From NCBI GenBank assembly GCA_963754645.1, contig CAVWGP010000004.1, positions 1,494,467 through 1,558,466 on the forward strand: a DNA stretch of 64,000 bases, given 5' to 3'. Made by a program: the position numbers and the translations under genes. This DNA comes from CAVWGP01 sp963754645. Lineage in GTDB: Bacteria; Pseudomonadota; Alphaproteobacteria; Bin65. Below are positions 8,333 through 18,184 of the stretch, one piece after another; the stretch's first letter is position 1, and every line of letters starts with the position of its first letter. The notes beneath the pieces were generated by a model. That model did no database searches. It saw only the letters and a list, made by a program, of their open reading frames with translations, and was not told the origin of the DNA.

Positions 8333-9322
8333 CTATTGATTGTATATCGTCCCGTTCGGATGGAACGCCCGAAACGCGAAGGCGAAGCTGATATCGTGCA
8401 CGGTGTCGACGAGGCTGCCGTCCGCGGCGCGCCGCTGCACGACGACATTGCCGACGTCGCGCCCGTCGCGAATCTGCTCGCTGTCGAGCGCCGAGGCCTG
8501 GCCGGGCTCCCAGGCGATGACGAGGTCGCCGCGCTCGATGCGCTTGACCTTCTGCAGCAGCGCGAAGGTCCAGGCCTCGGACCCGACGACGACGACGCGC
8601 TCGAGCGGCGGCACGCCTTCGGGAAGCGCGCCGTCATAGAGAAACGGCTTCGCGCTCTTGTCGTATCCCGCGTAGGGATTGCGGCCATAGGCGCGCAGCA
8701 TGGAATTGCTCGGAACCAGGACCTTGCCCTCGGGGAAACGCGCGCGAAAGCGCTGAAAGCTCTCGAGCCGCATCGGCAGCGTCGCGAGCCGCCGGCCAGT
8801 GTGGCGCCCCACCAGGCCCTCGCCGGTGAATTGCTGCCACCAGCTCTCGCTTTGCCGGTCGTACATGACGAGATCGGAATGCCGCAGCTTTCCAGTCGTG
8901 CCGAACGTCAGGACTTCGCCTTCGACGCGGCGGTCGAAGACCAGCGCCGAGTTGCACAGCGGGCAATAGGTCACGGCCACGGGCGCACCGCCGATCGTGT
9001 CGTTGACGATTTCGTGCCATGTCATGACGCGCAACGGGTAGGCGCGCGCATCGCCGGCGACGACGAGGGCGATCACGGGGTCGAGGTCGTCGAGTCCGTG
9101 TCGCTCCTTGTCGCCGGTGCCGACGAAGAGCGGCGCGTCGATCGCCGGAATGCGATCGCGTGGGATGACCGAACGGATCTCGGCGAGCGGCACCGCGCTG
9201 CGCGCGAAATCCGTGCGCGGCCATTCGCTGCGCCATTGCGCCGGCGCCTCGGCGCGCGCCGGCATCGCGGCGATCAGAATCGCCAGCACGGCTCCGGCGT
9301 GCCGCAGCGCGTCTGTCGCCAT
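8333..9322 (-). CDS. exported DUF3179 domain protein
   Basis: This 329-residue protein begins with a signal peptide (hydrophobic AGAVLAILIAAMPARAEA) and is then one DUF3179 domain. Typical segments are VMTWHEIVNDTIGG, VTYCPLCNSALVFDR with its CPLC pair, and the SWWQQFTGEGLVG region. Function of the family is unknown; the two cysteines suggest metal or redox chemistry in the periplasm. The start at 9322 follows a GAGG ribosome site; a longer version beginning upstream would add an Arg-rich leader and is less likely. It converges with the panE-like gene (13 bp apart) and diverges from the acyl-CoA synthetase. Confidence 0.85.
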   Translation of the reverse strand: MATDALRHAGAVLAILIAAMPARAEAPAQWRSEWPRTDFARSAVPLAEIRSVIPRDRIPAIDAPLFVGTGDKERHGLDDLDPVIALVVAGDARAYPLRVMTWHEIVNDTIGGAPVAVTYCPLCNSALVFDRRVEGEVLTFGTTGKLRHSDLVMYDRQSESWWQQFTGEGLVGRHTGRRLATLPMRLESFQRFRARFPEGKVLVPSNSMLRAYGRNPYAGYDKSAKPFLYDGALPEGVPPLERVVVVGSEAWTFALLQKVKRIERGDLVIAWEPGQASALDSEQIRDGRDVGNVVVQRRAADGSLVDTVHDISFAFAFRAFHPNGTIYNQ

Positions 9323-9455
9323 CTTGCCTCGCCTTTCGCAAACCGGGCTCAGCATAACCCCACCCCGGCCGCGCTCGCGATCACATCCTGTTGACTCGGT
9401 TCGTCGCCGGGCGATGATTGCGGTCTGCTGGCCTCGGGAGTACGGCGCCTTGCCC

Positions 9456-11099
9456 ATGCTGACACGCGGCAATTCCTACGAAGCGGTCTATCGCGCGTTC
9501 CGCTGGGATTTGCCGCGCGCCTACAACATGGCGTTCGACGTTTGCGACCGGCACGCCGCCGAGCCGGGCAAGACGGCGCTGATCTATTTCGACGAACGCG
9601 GCCGCGAACAGCGTTTCAGCTTCGGCGCGATTCGCGACGCGGCCAACAAGCTGGCCAACGCGCTGACCGCGCTCGGCGCCGGGCGCGGCGACCGCATCGC
9701 TATTCTGCTGCCGCAATGCCCGGAGGCGGCGATTGCGCATGTCGCCGCTTACAAGATGGGCGCCATCGCGCTGCCGCTGTTCACCCTGTTCGGGCCGGAT
9801 GCGCTCGAATATCGCTTGGGCAATAGCGGCGCGAGAATTATCGTCACCAATGCTGAGAATCTGCCCAAGCTGGCGGAGATTCGCGCCCGGCTCCCCGAGT
9901 TGCGCCACGTCGTGCTGGCCGATGGCGCCGAAGGGGGCGCCCATGATTTCTGGAAACTCCTTGAACGCGCCGCCGCGACCTATCGCAACGCCGCCACCGC
10001 CGCCGACGATCCCTGCCTTCTCGTCTACACGTCGGGCACCACGGGCCCGCCCAAGGGCGCGCTGCACGCGCACCGCACCATGCTGGCGCATATGCCGTCG
10101 CTCGAATTCTATCACAATTTTTTCCCGGTGCCGGGCGACCTGTTCTGGTCGCCGGCCGATTGGGCCTGGATCGGCGGGCTGATGGACAATCTGATGCCCG
10201 CCTGGTTTTACGGCGTGCCGGTGCTGGCCTGGCGCGCGCGCAAGTTCGACGCTGAAGAGGCGTTCACGATGATGGCCCAGCATCGCGTGCGCAACGCCTT
10301 CCTGCCGCCGACCGCGCTCAAGATGATGCGCCAGGTGCCGAAGGCGCGCGAACGCTACGGCGCGCGCCTGCGCTCGATGTTCACCGGCGGCGAGACGATG
10401 GGCGAAGAATTGCTGCATTGGGGCTACGAGACCTTCGGCATCGTCATCAGCGAGGGCTACGGCCAGACCGAGTGCAATCTCATGGTCGGCAATTGCCCGG
10501 ACATCATGGACGTGATTCCCGGCTCGATGGGGCGCGCGGTGCCCGGTCACGTTGTCGAGATCATCGACGCCGATGGCGCCGTGGCTAAACCCGGCGAAAC
10601 CGGCCAGATCGCCTTCAAGATGCCCGATCCGATCGCCATGCTGCGCTATTGGAACAATCCCGAGGGAACGCGCGACAAGCACAAGGGCGAGTGGATGCTG
10701 TCGGGCGATTTGGGGCGCAAGGACGAGGCCGGCTATTTGTGGTTCCTCGGCCGCGCCGACGACGTTATCACCAGCGCCGGCTATCGCATCGGGCCCGGCG
10801 AGATCGAGGAATGCCTGATGCGCCACCCCGCCGTGGCGCTCGCCGCCGCCATCGGCGTGCCCGATCCGGTGCGCACCGAGGCGGTTAAGGTGTTTATTGT
10901 GCCGGCCAAGGATTTCGCGCCGTCTCAAGCGCTTGCGTCGGAAATTCAAGCTTTCGTGCGAACGCGGCTTTCGGCTCATGAATATCCGCGCCACGTCGAG
11001 TTCGTCGCCGAACTGCCGCTGACCGCGACCGGCAAGATCCGCCGGCTCGATTTGCGCGAAAGAGAGAAAGCGCGCGTGGCAACCGCGCAAACCGGGTAA
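9456..11099 (+). CDS. AMP-forming acyl-CoA synthetase / acetyl-CoA synthetase family
   Basis: This 547-residue adenylate-forming ligase activates a carboxylic acid with ATP and CoA. Motifs in order are the P-loop YTSGTTGPPKGALHAH, GYGQTECN, SGDLGRKDEAGYLWFLGRADDVI and the C-terminal TGKIRRLDLR with the catalytic lysine. The WSPADWAWIGGL segment is characteristic of the medium-chain or acetoacetate-type branch; chain-length preference cannot be read off. A TTG two codons upstream (9450) fits better with the GGGAG site at 9436-9440, so the true start may be there. It is followed after 11 bp by the Rieske oxygenase, suggesting an aromatic or organic-acid pathway. Confidence 0.9.
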   Translation: MLTRGNSYEAVYRAFRWDLPRAYNMAFDVCDRHAAEPGKTALIYFDERGREQRFSFGAIRDAANKLANALTALGAGRGDRIAILLPQCPEAAIAHVAAYKMGAIALPLFTLFGPDALEYRLGNSGARIIVTNAENLPKLAEIRARLPELRHVVLADGAEGGAHDFWKLLERAAATYRNAATAADDPCLLVYTSGTTGPPKGALHAHRTMLAHMPSLEFYHNFFPVPGDLFWSPADWAWIGGLMDNLMPAWFYGVPVLAWRARKFDAEEAFTMMAQHRVRNAFLPPTALKMMRQVPKARERYGARLRSMFTGGETMGEELLHWGYETFGIVISEGYGQTECNLMVGNCPDIMDVIPGSMGRAVPGHVVEIIDADGAVAKPGETGQIAFKMPDPIAMLRYWNNPEGTRDKHKGEWMLSGDLGRKDEAGYLWFLGRADDVITSAGYRIGPGEIEECLMRHPAVALAAAIGVPDPVRTEAVKVFIVPAKDFAPSQALASEIQAFVRTRLSAHEYPRHVEFVAELPLTATGKIRRLDLREREKARVATAQTG

Positions 11100-11110
11100 C
11101 GGCGAACACG

Positions 11111-12247
11111 ATGGATCGCGCTGCCGAAATTCTCCTGATCGAACGCGCGCTCGATCTCATCGCGCGCAAGGGCAGCGAGATGGCGCCATCCGGCCACGCG
11201 CAGCCGGTGGCGTTCTATGCCGACCCAGCCCAATACAGCGCCGAGATCGAACGCATCTTTCGCCGCGCGCCGCAGCCCGTCGCCTTTGCCGCCGAGCTGC
11301 GCAATCCCGGCGATTTCGTGACGCGCGACGTAGCCGGCGTGCCTCTATTGGCTGCGCGCGACCGCGCCGGCGCGTTGCACGGCTTTCTCAATGTCTGCCG
11401 TCATCGCGGCAGCAGGGTCGAATGGGCCGAGAAGGGCACGGGCCGGCACGGCTTCGTCTGCCCCTATCACAATTGGAGCTATGGCGCCGACGGTCGCCTG
11501 CTCGGCATGCCGCATGCCGAAGGCTTTCCCGAACTCGATCGCGCGCAGCATGGTTTGGTCGCCGTGCCGGTGAGCGAAGCCGCGGGCCTGATCTGGGCCG
11601 CGCCCGACCCAGCGCCGATCGATTTCGCGGCTTGGCGCAGCCCGCTGTTGCGCGAGCTCGAAACCTTTGTTCCATCCGGCGCGGTGCCCCATGGCTTGCG
11701 GCATTACGATCTCAAGGCCAATTGGAAGCTCACCATCGACGCTTCGCTCGATGCCTATCACTTCGTCTATGCCCACCGCGCCACGGTCGGTCCGATGTTT
11801 TTCGATACGATGGCGATCTTCGATCGCGACGACCTTGTCATCCGCATGGTCCTGCCCAAGCGCAGCCTGGCGGCCTTGCGCGAGCAGCCGAAATCCGAGT
11901 GGCGCATCCGCGACCACGCCAACCTGATCTACGCCGTGTTTCCGGGCACCGTTTTCCTTGTCGAGCCCGATCACATCCAGGTCATGATCTCGCGGCCCCA
12001 GGGCGTCGCGCGCACCGGCATCGACGGCGCCCAGATCGTTCCGGAGCCGCCGGCCAGCGACAAGGCTCGGCTGCATTGGGACAAGAACGCCAAGATATTC
12101 TGGGACGCGATCGAAGAGGATTTCGCGCTCATGGAATCGATGGCCGCGACGCTCGGCTCCGGCGCCAATGCCGCGCTCACCTTCGGCCGTTTTGAGCACG
12201 CCAATGCCTGGTTCCACGCAAGCGTGGCGCGGCGGCTGAACGACTAA
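11111..12247 (+). CDS. Rieske aromatic ring-hydroxylating oxygenase, alpha subunit
   Basis: This 378-residue oxygenase has a Rieske 2Fe-2S domain (C96-R-H98 and C117-P-Y-H120) and a catalytic domain carrying a mononuclear iron site. DASLDAYHFVYAH supplies the bridging Asp and two His ligands. Such enzymes hydroxylate or demethylate aromatic substrates with O2 and electrons from a reductase. There is no adjacent beta subunit, as in the homotrimeric members. The reductase at 6.25 kb is the nearest electron donor. Its stop overlaps by 4 bp the end of the convergent GlsB-type gene. The substrate is not predictable from sequence. Confidence 0.88.
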   Translation: MDRAAEILLIERALDLIARKGSEMAPSGHAQPVAFYADPAQYSAEIERIFRRAPQPVAFAAELRNPGDFVTRDVAGVPLLAARDRAGALHGFLNVCRHRGSRVEWAEKGTGRHGFVCPYHNWSYGADGRLLGMPHAEGFPELDRAQHGLVAVPVSEAAGLIWAAPDPAPIDFAAWRSPLLRELETFVPSGAVPHGLRHYDLKANWKLTIDASLDAYHFVYAHRATVGPMFFDTMAIFDRDDLVIRMVLPKRSLAALREQPKSEWRIRDHANLIYAVFPGTVFLVEPDHIQVMISRPQGVARTGIDGAQIVPEPPASDKARLHWDKNAKIFWDAIEEDFALMESMAATLGSGANAALTFGRFEHANAWFHASVARRLND

Positions 12248-12501
12248 CGCCGTCCGCGAAACAAATTCAGCACCAGGAATAGCGCGATCGCGCCCACCAG
12301 CGCGGCCAGCAACGGAAAGATGAAATGCGACATGGGCAGGCTGAGTGCGCGGAATATGTACTGGCCGATGAAAGCGCCGATGACGCCGATCACGATATAG
12401 CCGATAAGGCCGAAACGGCGCTCACCGAATATGCGCGAGGCAAGCCAGCCGGCGATCAAGCCGATGACGAGCAGTTGCAAGGCTTGCCAAAGAACGCCCA
12501 T
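12244..12501 (-). CDS. GlsB/YeaQ/YmgE family membrane protein
   Basis: This 85-residue protein is almost entirely membrane segments. It has three hydrophobic helices with the family pattern LIAGWLASRIFGERRFGLIGYIVIGVIGAFIGQYIF, containing the glycine-rich loops of the transglycosylase-associated (GlsB) family. These small stress-related inner-membrane proteins have no firmly assigned activity. ATG 12501 was chosen because AAGGTGG precedes it; a GTG two codons further upstream is possible. It ends in a 4-bp convergent overlap with the Rieske gene. Confidence 0.85.
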   Translation of the reverse strand: MGVLWQALQLLVIGLIAGWLASRIFGERRFGLIGYIVIGVIGAFIGQYIFRALSLPMSHFIFPLLAALVGAIALFLVLNLFRGRR

Positions 12502-12615
12502 TCCCACCTTCGTGCCGCTTTCTGCCGTCGGCCGCGCGCTATTTGATCGAGCGCAAGCGTGGTGCCGGCCGACCCGAGTATCATGGAGCGAGCATTAAGC
12601 AAGCGGCAAGGTTAA

Positions 12616-12632
12616 TTGCGAATCGTTCGCAA
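12616..12632. promoter_or_regulatory. Fur-like operator 1
   Basis: A perfect 7-bp inverted repeat TTGCGAA-TCG-TTCGCAA lies 83 bp before the iron-binding protein gene. It matches the form of proteobacterial Fur boxes described as palindromes around TGCAAAT/ATTTGCA. A second, imperfect copy follows 46 bp downstream, so cooperative iron-dependent repression is plausible. Confidence 0.6.
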
Positions 12633-12661
12633 CAACTTGACGTACGATCGAATTTAAGCTA

Positions 12662-12678
12662 ATGATAACCATTCGCAA
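12662..12678. promoter_or_regulatory. Fur-like operator 2
   Basis: ATGATAACCATTCGCAA shares the right half (ATTCGCAA) of operator 1. Read as GCTAATGATAACCATTCGC, it matches the classical 19-bp Fur consensus at about 15 positions by eye. It ends about 20 bp before the start codon of the substrate-binding protein, so it would overlap the promoter or leader. Confidence 0.6.
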
Positions 12679-12698
12679 TAAGCCTCGACACCCTCGCC

Positions 12699-13745
12699 AT
12701 GCCGCTTAAACGCCAGCCCCTCCGCGCCGCACTCCGTGGCTTCGCCGCTTTGCTGATCGCCGGTTTCTGGTCGGCGGCGTCGGCGACGAAGCCGACCGCG
12801 CAACTCAATATCTATTCGACGCGCCAGGAAGTCCTGATTCGACCGTTGCTGGACGGTTTTGCCAAGGAATCGGGCATCGCGATCAACATCGTCTTCGTGC
12901 GCGACGGATTGTTGGAGCGGCTGCAGAGCGAGGGCGCCGGCACGCCGGCCGACATCGTTCTCTTGGCCGACGCCGGCTATCTCGTGCGGATGGAGCGCGC
13001 GGGCCTGTTCCAGCCGGTTCGTTCGCCGGTCCTCGAAGCCAATATCCCCGCCCAGTATCGCCATGCCGAGGGCAAATGGTTTGCGCTCTCGCTGCGCGCG
13101 CGGCCGATTTTCTACAATCCGCTCAAGGTCAAGCCGGAAGAGCTCTCGACCTATGAAGCGCTCGCCGACGCCCAATGGCGCGGCCGCATCTGCACCCGCT
13201 CGTCGGGCCATGTCTACAATCTCGGCCTCATCGCATCGATCCTGGCGGCCGAGGGGCCGGCGAAAACGCAAAGCTGGGCCAACGGTTTCGCCGCCAATCT
13301 CGCCCGCCCGCCCGCCGGCGGCGACCGCGACCAGATCCAAGCGCTGGCCGCCGGCCTGTGCGATGTCGCCATTGCCAACACCTACTATCTCGCCGGCATG
13401 CTGAACGCGGAAAACGGCAAGGACAAGGCCGCCGCCGAGGCGGTGCGCGTGTTCTGGCCGAACCAGCAAGGGCGCGGCGCCCACGTCAATGTCAGCGCCG
13501 CCGCCGTCACCGCGCACGCCAAGAACCGCGACGCCGCCATCGCGTTTATCGAATATCTATCGGGCGCGGCGGCGCAGCGGCTTTATGCCGAGCAAGTCCA
13601 GGAATATCCGGTCAAGCCCGGCGTCGTCCCCAGCGCCATCCTGCAACGCTTCGGCGCCTTCAAGCCCGACGCCCTGCCGCTGGAAAAGCTCGCCGACCAT
13701 CAGAGCGAAGCGTTGAAGATCGCGGACCGCGCGGGGTGGCGGTAG
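12699..13745 (+). CDS. periplasmic Fe(III)-binding protein of an ABC transporter (FbpA/FutA type)
   Basis: This 348-residue exported solute-binding protein has a signal peptide (ALRGFAALLIAGFWSAASA) followed by LNIYSTRQEVLIRPLLDGFAKESGI, the start of the iron-binding type 1 fold. IANTYYLAGM contains the adjacent tyrosines that usually bind Fe(III), and VNVSAAAVTAHAKN is also family-specific. It would hand periplasmic ferric iron to a permease and ATPase, but neither gene is next to it, so it is an orphan. Two Fur-like sites upstream support iron regulation. No clear ribosome site precedes the ATG, although this start gives a proper signal peptide. Confidence 0.88.
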   Translation: MPLKRQPLRAALRGFAALLIAGFWSAASATKPTAQLNIYSTRQEVLIRPLLDGFAKESGIAINIVFVRDGLLERLQSEGAGTPADIVLLADAGYLVRMERAGLFQPVRSPVLEANIPAQYRHAEGKWFALSLRARPIFYNPLKVKPEELSTYEALADAQWRGRICTRSSGHVYNLGLIASILAAEGPAKTQSWANGFAANLARPPAGGDRDQIQALAAGLCDVAIANTYYLAGMLNAENGKDKAAAEAVRVFWPNQQGRGAHVNVSAAAVTAHAKNRDAAIAFIEYLSGAAAQRLYAEQVQEYPVKPGVVPSAILQRFGAFKPDALPLEKLADHQSEALKIADRAGWR

Positions 13746-13879
13746 CGATGTTGACCGTGGGGGCGCACCGCTGCGCAGTGCCCTTGAACTTCTTGAACAG
13801 GGGCTCGTGCCCTGCATCGACCGGGCGGACAGCTGCGACCCTCCGCATCGACGGATCGACATACTCGGGCCAACGCAAC

Positions 13880-14789
13880 TATTCCGCGATATTGTACTTT
13901 TCCCGCAGATGGTCGCGCGCGCCCTTGTGTCCGTTGCGGAGCCGCGAGCTTGTACCAATGGACGGCCTTGTCGGCGTTCTATTTCGGTTCCAAGCCCAAG
14001 CTCATGGAGGTGGGCAAGCAGAAATTGGCCGGTCGCGTCGGCCGGCTTCGGCGCGCGCGAATTCGACCCATTGAAACGACTTTGTCGCCGGATTTTTTTC
14101 GCCGCCGCGCCCGGCGAGATACATATTGGAAAGCTCGCATTCATCGCGTCGACATGCTTGCGCTCGGCGGCCTTCTCGAACCAAGCCCGACGACTTTCGG
14201 CAAGTCGAATTCCTTGGCACGCCCTTCTTATTGAATAGGCGAGGCCGAGCCAGTAGGCGCTGCCGATTTCGCCCAGTTCGTAGCTGCTTTCCCACAGCGC
14301 AATCGCGCGTGGAATATCCTGCGCGGTTCCGCGCCCCTGAAACAGACGAAAGCCGAGATTGCTCATCGCATAAGGCAGCCGGACAGCCGCCGCCTTCTCA
14401 AGCCACTGCACCGCGCAGCGCGCCGCCGCGGCTTGATCGCCGTGTTCGAGAAAGCACACATCCGCCATGCGATAGAGCGCCGGCGCGTAGCCGCGCGTGA
14501 TCGCTTCGTTGAATTGGCCGCCGGCCAGCCGCCAATTGCCGCGCTTGAGCGCGACGCGCGCCAAGCCGTGCCACGGCATGGGATCGGCTTCGTTCGCGGC
14601 GTTGTCGGCGGAACATGTGCGCTGGGCCGCGTCGGCATCGATTTTTTCAGCCTCGATGCCGTTGGCCCTGAATTTTGGATCGACCGGGTCGCGGGTGAGA
14701 TCGAGGCAGGTGGCGGTTTGGCTGTGCGCATGTCCGGCGGCGGCCACGGCGATCGTTACCAAACACGCTGCGATTGGACCGAACTTCAT
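13880..14789 (-). pseudogene. SEL1-repeat exported protein, broken by several frameshifts
   Basis: The 5' part encodes a signal peptide (MKFGPIAACLVTIAVAAAGHA) and SEL1-type alpha repeats such as QWLEKAAAVRLPYAMSNLGF and LFQGRGTAQDIPRAI. The repeats continue in other frames: LSNMYLAGRGGEKNPATKSF (about 14,050-14,130), then ATGQFLLAHLHELGLGTE, then NADKAVHWYKLAA, and finally DHLREKYNIAE with a stop at 13,880-13,882. At least four frame changes are needed (near 14,130, 14,048, 13,980 and 13,925). This is either a decayed gene or a badly sequenced one. SEL1 proteins act as protein-interaction scaffolds in envelope signalling; no partner is evident. The ATG at 14789 has AAAGG upstream. Confidence 0.7.
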
Positions 14790-14957
14790 AGTTGTGCCTT
14801 TCGCCCCGCCGACATCTTGCAGCCGCGCGAGCCGGCACCATTTAGTACCGGCCGGCTTAAGTATTCGCTTTCGCCGCTGGACCGACGATGGTTCGACAGG
14901 ACTTTGCGGTTAATATTCTCCATAATTCGACCAAGCGCTACCGAAGCTGTCCAACTT

Positions 14958-14998
14958 CGCCGAAGGTGTCCATGAAAAATGATTGGACGCCTTCGGCG
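14958..14998 (-). terminator. 15-bp hairpin downstream of putA
   Basis: An inverted repeat of 15 bp (arms 14958-14972 and 14984-14998, 14 of 15 paired) encloses an 11-nt AT-rich loop. It begins 20 bp beyond the putA stop. There is no obvious U tract after it on the putA strand, so it may be an unusual terminator or an mRNA-protecting stem. The region 14,790-15,018 holds nothing else that I can support. Confidence 0.45.
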
Positions 14999-15018
14999 AG
15001 AATGGCGCGGCAGCCGCC

Positions 15019-18000
15019 CTACTCCTCGCCCAGCGCCATCAGGGCCGCGTTGCCGCCGGCGGCGGTGGTGTTGACCGAGACGGCGCGCTCGACGGCGAAA
15101 CGCTGCACGTAGAGCGGGCCGCCGGCTTTGGGTCCGGTGCCGGACAGGCCCTCGCCGCCGAAGGGCTGCGCGCCGACCACGGCGCCGATCATGCCGCGAT
15201 TGACGTAGATATTGCCCACCCGCGCCCGCGCCACGATCGCCTCGATCGTCGAATCGATCCGGCTGTGCACGCCGAGCGTGAGGCCGTAGCCCATGGCATT
15301 GACGGCATCGACCAACCCATCGAGCCGGCGCCCGTCGAAGCGCAGCACATGCAGGATCGGGCCGAACACTTCGCGTTCGAGCATGGCGAGCTTATCGATC
15401 TCGAAAGCGTGCGGCGCCACGAAGAATCCGGCGGAAGATCCGGCGGCAGCGGCGCCGCGGCGACGAGCTTGGCCTCGCGCGTCATGCGCGCGATATGCGC
15501 TTCGAGATCGGCTTGCGCGGCGGCGTCGATGACGGGGCCGATATCGGTCGCGAGCAAGGCGGGATCGCCGACGCGGATTTCGGCCATGGCGCCGGCCAGC
15601 ATGGCGAGGACGCGGTCGGCGACATCGTCCTGCACGCACAGGATGCGCAGCGCCGAGCAGCGCTGTCCGGCGCTGTTGAAGGCGCTCAGCAAGGCGTCGC
15701 CGACGACTTGTTCGGCGAGCGCCGACGAGTCGACGATCATGACATTGAGGCCGCCGGTCTCGGCGATCAGCGGCACCAAGGGACCGGGCCGTTGCGCGAG
15801 CGCGCGCTGGATGGCGCGCGCCGTCTCGGTCGAGCCGGTGAAGACCACGCCCGCGCCGCGCGGATCGGCGACGAGCTTGGCGCCGACCGTGTCGCCCGGC
15901 CCGGGCAGCAATTGCAACACGTCGCCGGGAATGCCGACCTCGTGAAACAAGCGCGTCACCGCAAAAGCGGTGAGCGGCGTTTGCTCGGCGGGCTTGGCGA
16001 TCACCGGATTGCCGGCGGCGAGCGCGGCCGCGATCTGGCCGGCGAAGATCGCGACGGGAAAGTTCCACGGGCTGATCGCGATGAAGGGGCCGCGGCCGGC
16101 GAGCGCCCATGTGTTGCGCTCGCCCGTCGGACCCGGCAGCGGATGCGGGCGCGCGAACAGGCTGCGGGCGCGGGCGGCGTAGTAGCGGCAGAAATCGGCG
16201 GCTTCGCGGATTTCGCCCAGCGCGTCGCCCAGCGTCTTGCCGGCCTCGCGCAGGCAGAGTGCCGCGAGCGCGGCATGCTCGGCTTCGATCCGGTCGGCGG
16301 CGCGATCGAGCAGCAGCGCGCGCTCGGCCACCGGCGTCGTGTCCCAGGCGCGAAACGCGGCCGACGCCGCGGCGAGCGCGGCATCGGCATCGGCCGTGCT
16401 CGCGTCGGCGGCCTTGCCGATGACCATACGCCGGTCCGCCGGATTGACGACATCGCGGCCGGCGGCCGGCGTTTCTTTTCCGCCGAGCAGCGGTCCCGCG
16501 CGCCACGATTGCGCCGCGGCGCGGCCGATCTCCGCCGCGAGGCGCGCCAGCGCAAGCGGATCGCTGAGATCGTGGCCGGCGCTGTTCGGCCGCTCGGGCG
16601 CGAACAAATCGCGCGGTTGCAAGATGCGCGGATTGGGGATCCGCTTCTTGCCACGCAGGCGCGCGATTGGATCTTCCAGCAGCGCTTCGACCGGCAGGGC
16701 CTCGTCGGCAATGCGATTGACGAACGAGGAATTCGCGCCGTTCTCCAGCAAGCGGCGCACCAGATAGGGCAGCAAATCCTCGTGGCTGCCGACCGGCGCA
16801 TAGATCCGGCACGCAATGTCGAGCTTGTCCGCGCCGACGATCTCGCGATAAAGCGCCTCGCCCATGCCGTGCAGGCGCTGGAACTCGAAATCTTTCCACC
16901 CGCCGGCGGCGTCGAGCACATAGGCCAGCGTCAGCGCATTGTGCGTGGCGAATTGCGGATAAAACGCCTTCCCGTTGCCGAGCAGGATTCTTGCACAGGC
17001 CATGTAGGAAACGTCGGTCGCCGCCTTGCGCGTCAGCACCGGAAAGCCGTCGAGGCCGCGCTCCTGGGCGCGCTTGATCTCGGTGTCCCAATATGCGCCT
17101 TTGACGAGCCGCACCATCCAGCGCCGCCCTTGTTTCGCCGCGAGCGCGGCGAGCCAATCGAGCAAGGCGGGCGCGCGTTTCTGATAGGCTTGCACGGCGA
17201 GCCCGAGCCCGTCCCAATCCTTGAACGCGGGATCGCCACCCAGCGCTTCGGCGACGTTGAGCATGAGGTCGAGCCGATCCGCCTCCTCGGCGTCGATCGT
17301 GACGCCGATCCCGTGTTTGCGCGCGGCGCCGATCAGCGTGCCGAGGCGCGGCAGCAGCGCGCGCAACACGCGCTCGCGCTGGGCGAATTCGTAGCGCGGA
17401 TGGAGCGCCGAAAGCTTGATCGAGATGCCCGGGCTATCGATCGGGCCGCGGCCTTCGGCGGCGGCGCCGATCGCCTCAATCGCGGCGGCATAGGCTTGAT
17501 GATAGCGCTCGGCGTCGGCCGCGGTGCGCGCCGCTTCGCCGAGCATGTCGTAGGAATGGCGATAGCCGCCGCGCTCGGCCTCTTCGGCGCGCTGCAGCGC
17601 TTCGCCGATCGTGCGGCCCATGACGAATTGCCGGCCGAGAATGCGGATCGCCTCGCGCACCGCCTGGCGGATCACCGGCTCGCCGCTGCGCGCCACGACG
17701 CGCGCCAGCACGGTTTCGGCGCCGCCCTCGGCGAGTTTTTCCCAGCGCAGGATGCGGCCGGTCAGCATCATCGCCCAGGTCGAGGCATTGACGAACATCG
17801 AACTCGCTGCGCCCGAGATGCTTGGCCCAATCGGCTTCCACCATCTTGTCGCGGATCAGCCGGTCCTGGGTTTCGGCGTCGGGAATCCGCAGCAGCGCCT
17901 CGGCGAGGCAGAGCAGGACCACGCCCTCGGACGTATCGAGCCGGTATTCCTGGAGGAACGCGTCGATGCCGCCCTCGCGCTGGCGCGCCGCGCGCACCGC

Positions 18001-18162
18001 TTCGACGAGTTGCCGCGCTTTCGCTTCGATCGCGGACCAGCGCTCGGCCGGCACCTCGGCGCGATCGAGCAAGGCGGCGACGCAGGCGCTCTCGTCGGCG
18101 CGGTAGAGCGCTTGGAGCGCGGCGCGCGCCGGGTCGGGCTTGAACGGTTTGGCGAAGATCAT
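15019..18162 (-). CDS. putA: bifunctional proline dehydrogenase / L-glutamate gamma-semialdehyde dehydrogenase (PutA), with two compensating frameshifts
   Basis: PutA oxidises proline to glutamate in two steps on one polypeptide. Reading through two frameshifts gives about 1047 residues, normal for the short PutA class. The N-terminal arm (MIFAKPFKPDPARAALQALY) is in one frame. Near 17,800 an extra base shifts into the proline dehydrogenase barrel (FVNASTWAMMLTGRIL, VRLVKGAYWDTEIK). The aldehyde dehydrogenase domain has FTGSTETARAI and the catalytic Cys in NSAGQRCSALRI. Near 15,431 a missing base shifts back to FFVAPHAFEIDKLAMLEREVFGPI and the normal end VNTTAAGGNAALMALGEE. The shifts cancel, and both sides stay well conserved, which points to sequence error rather than decay. 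No DNA-binding domain is present. Confidence 0.88.
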
Positions 18163-18184
18163 CGGCGCCCGCGCTCCGCGTTCG

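Noticed and set aside
15495..18143. 882-codon plus-strand open frame opposite putA
   Set aside because: Composition is typical of an antisense frame in GC-rich DNA; PutA motifs on the minus strand explain the region, including its frameshifts.
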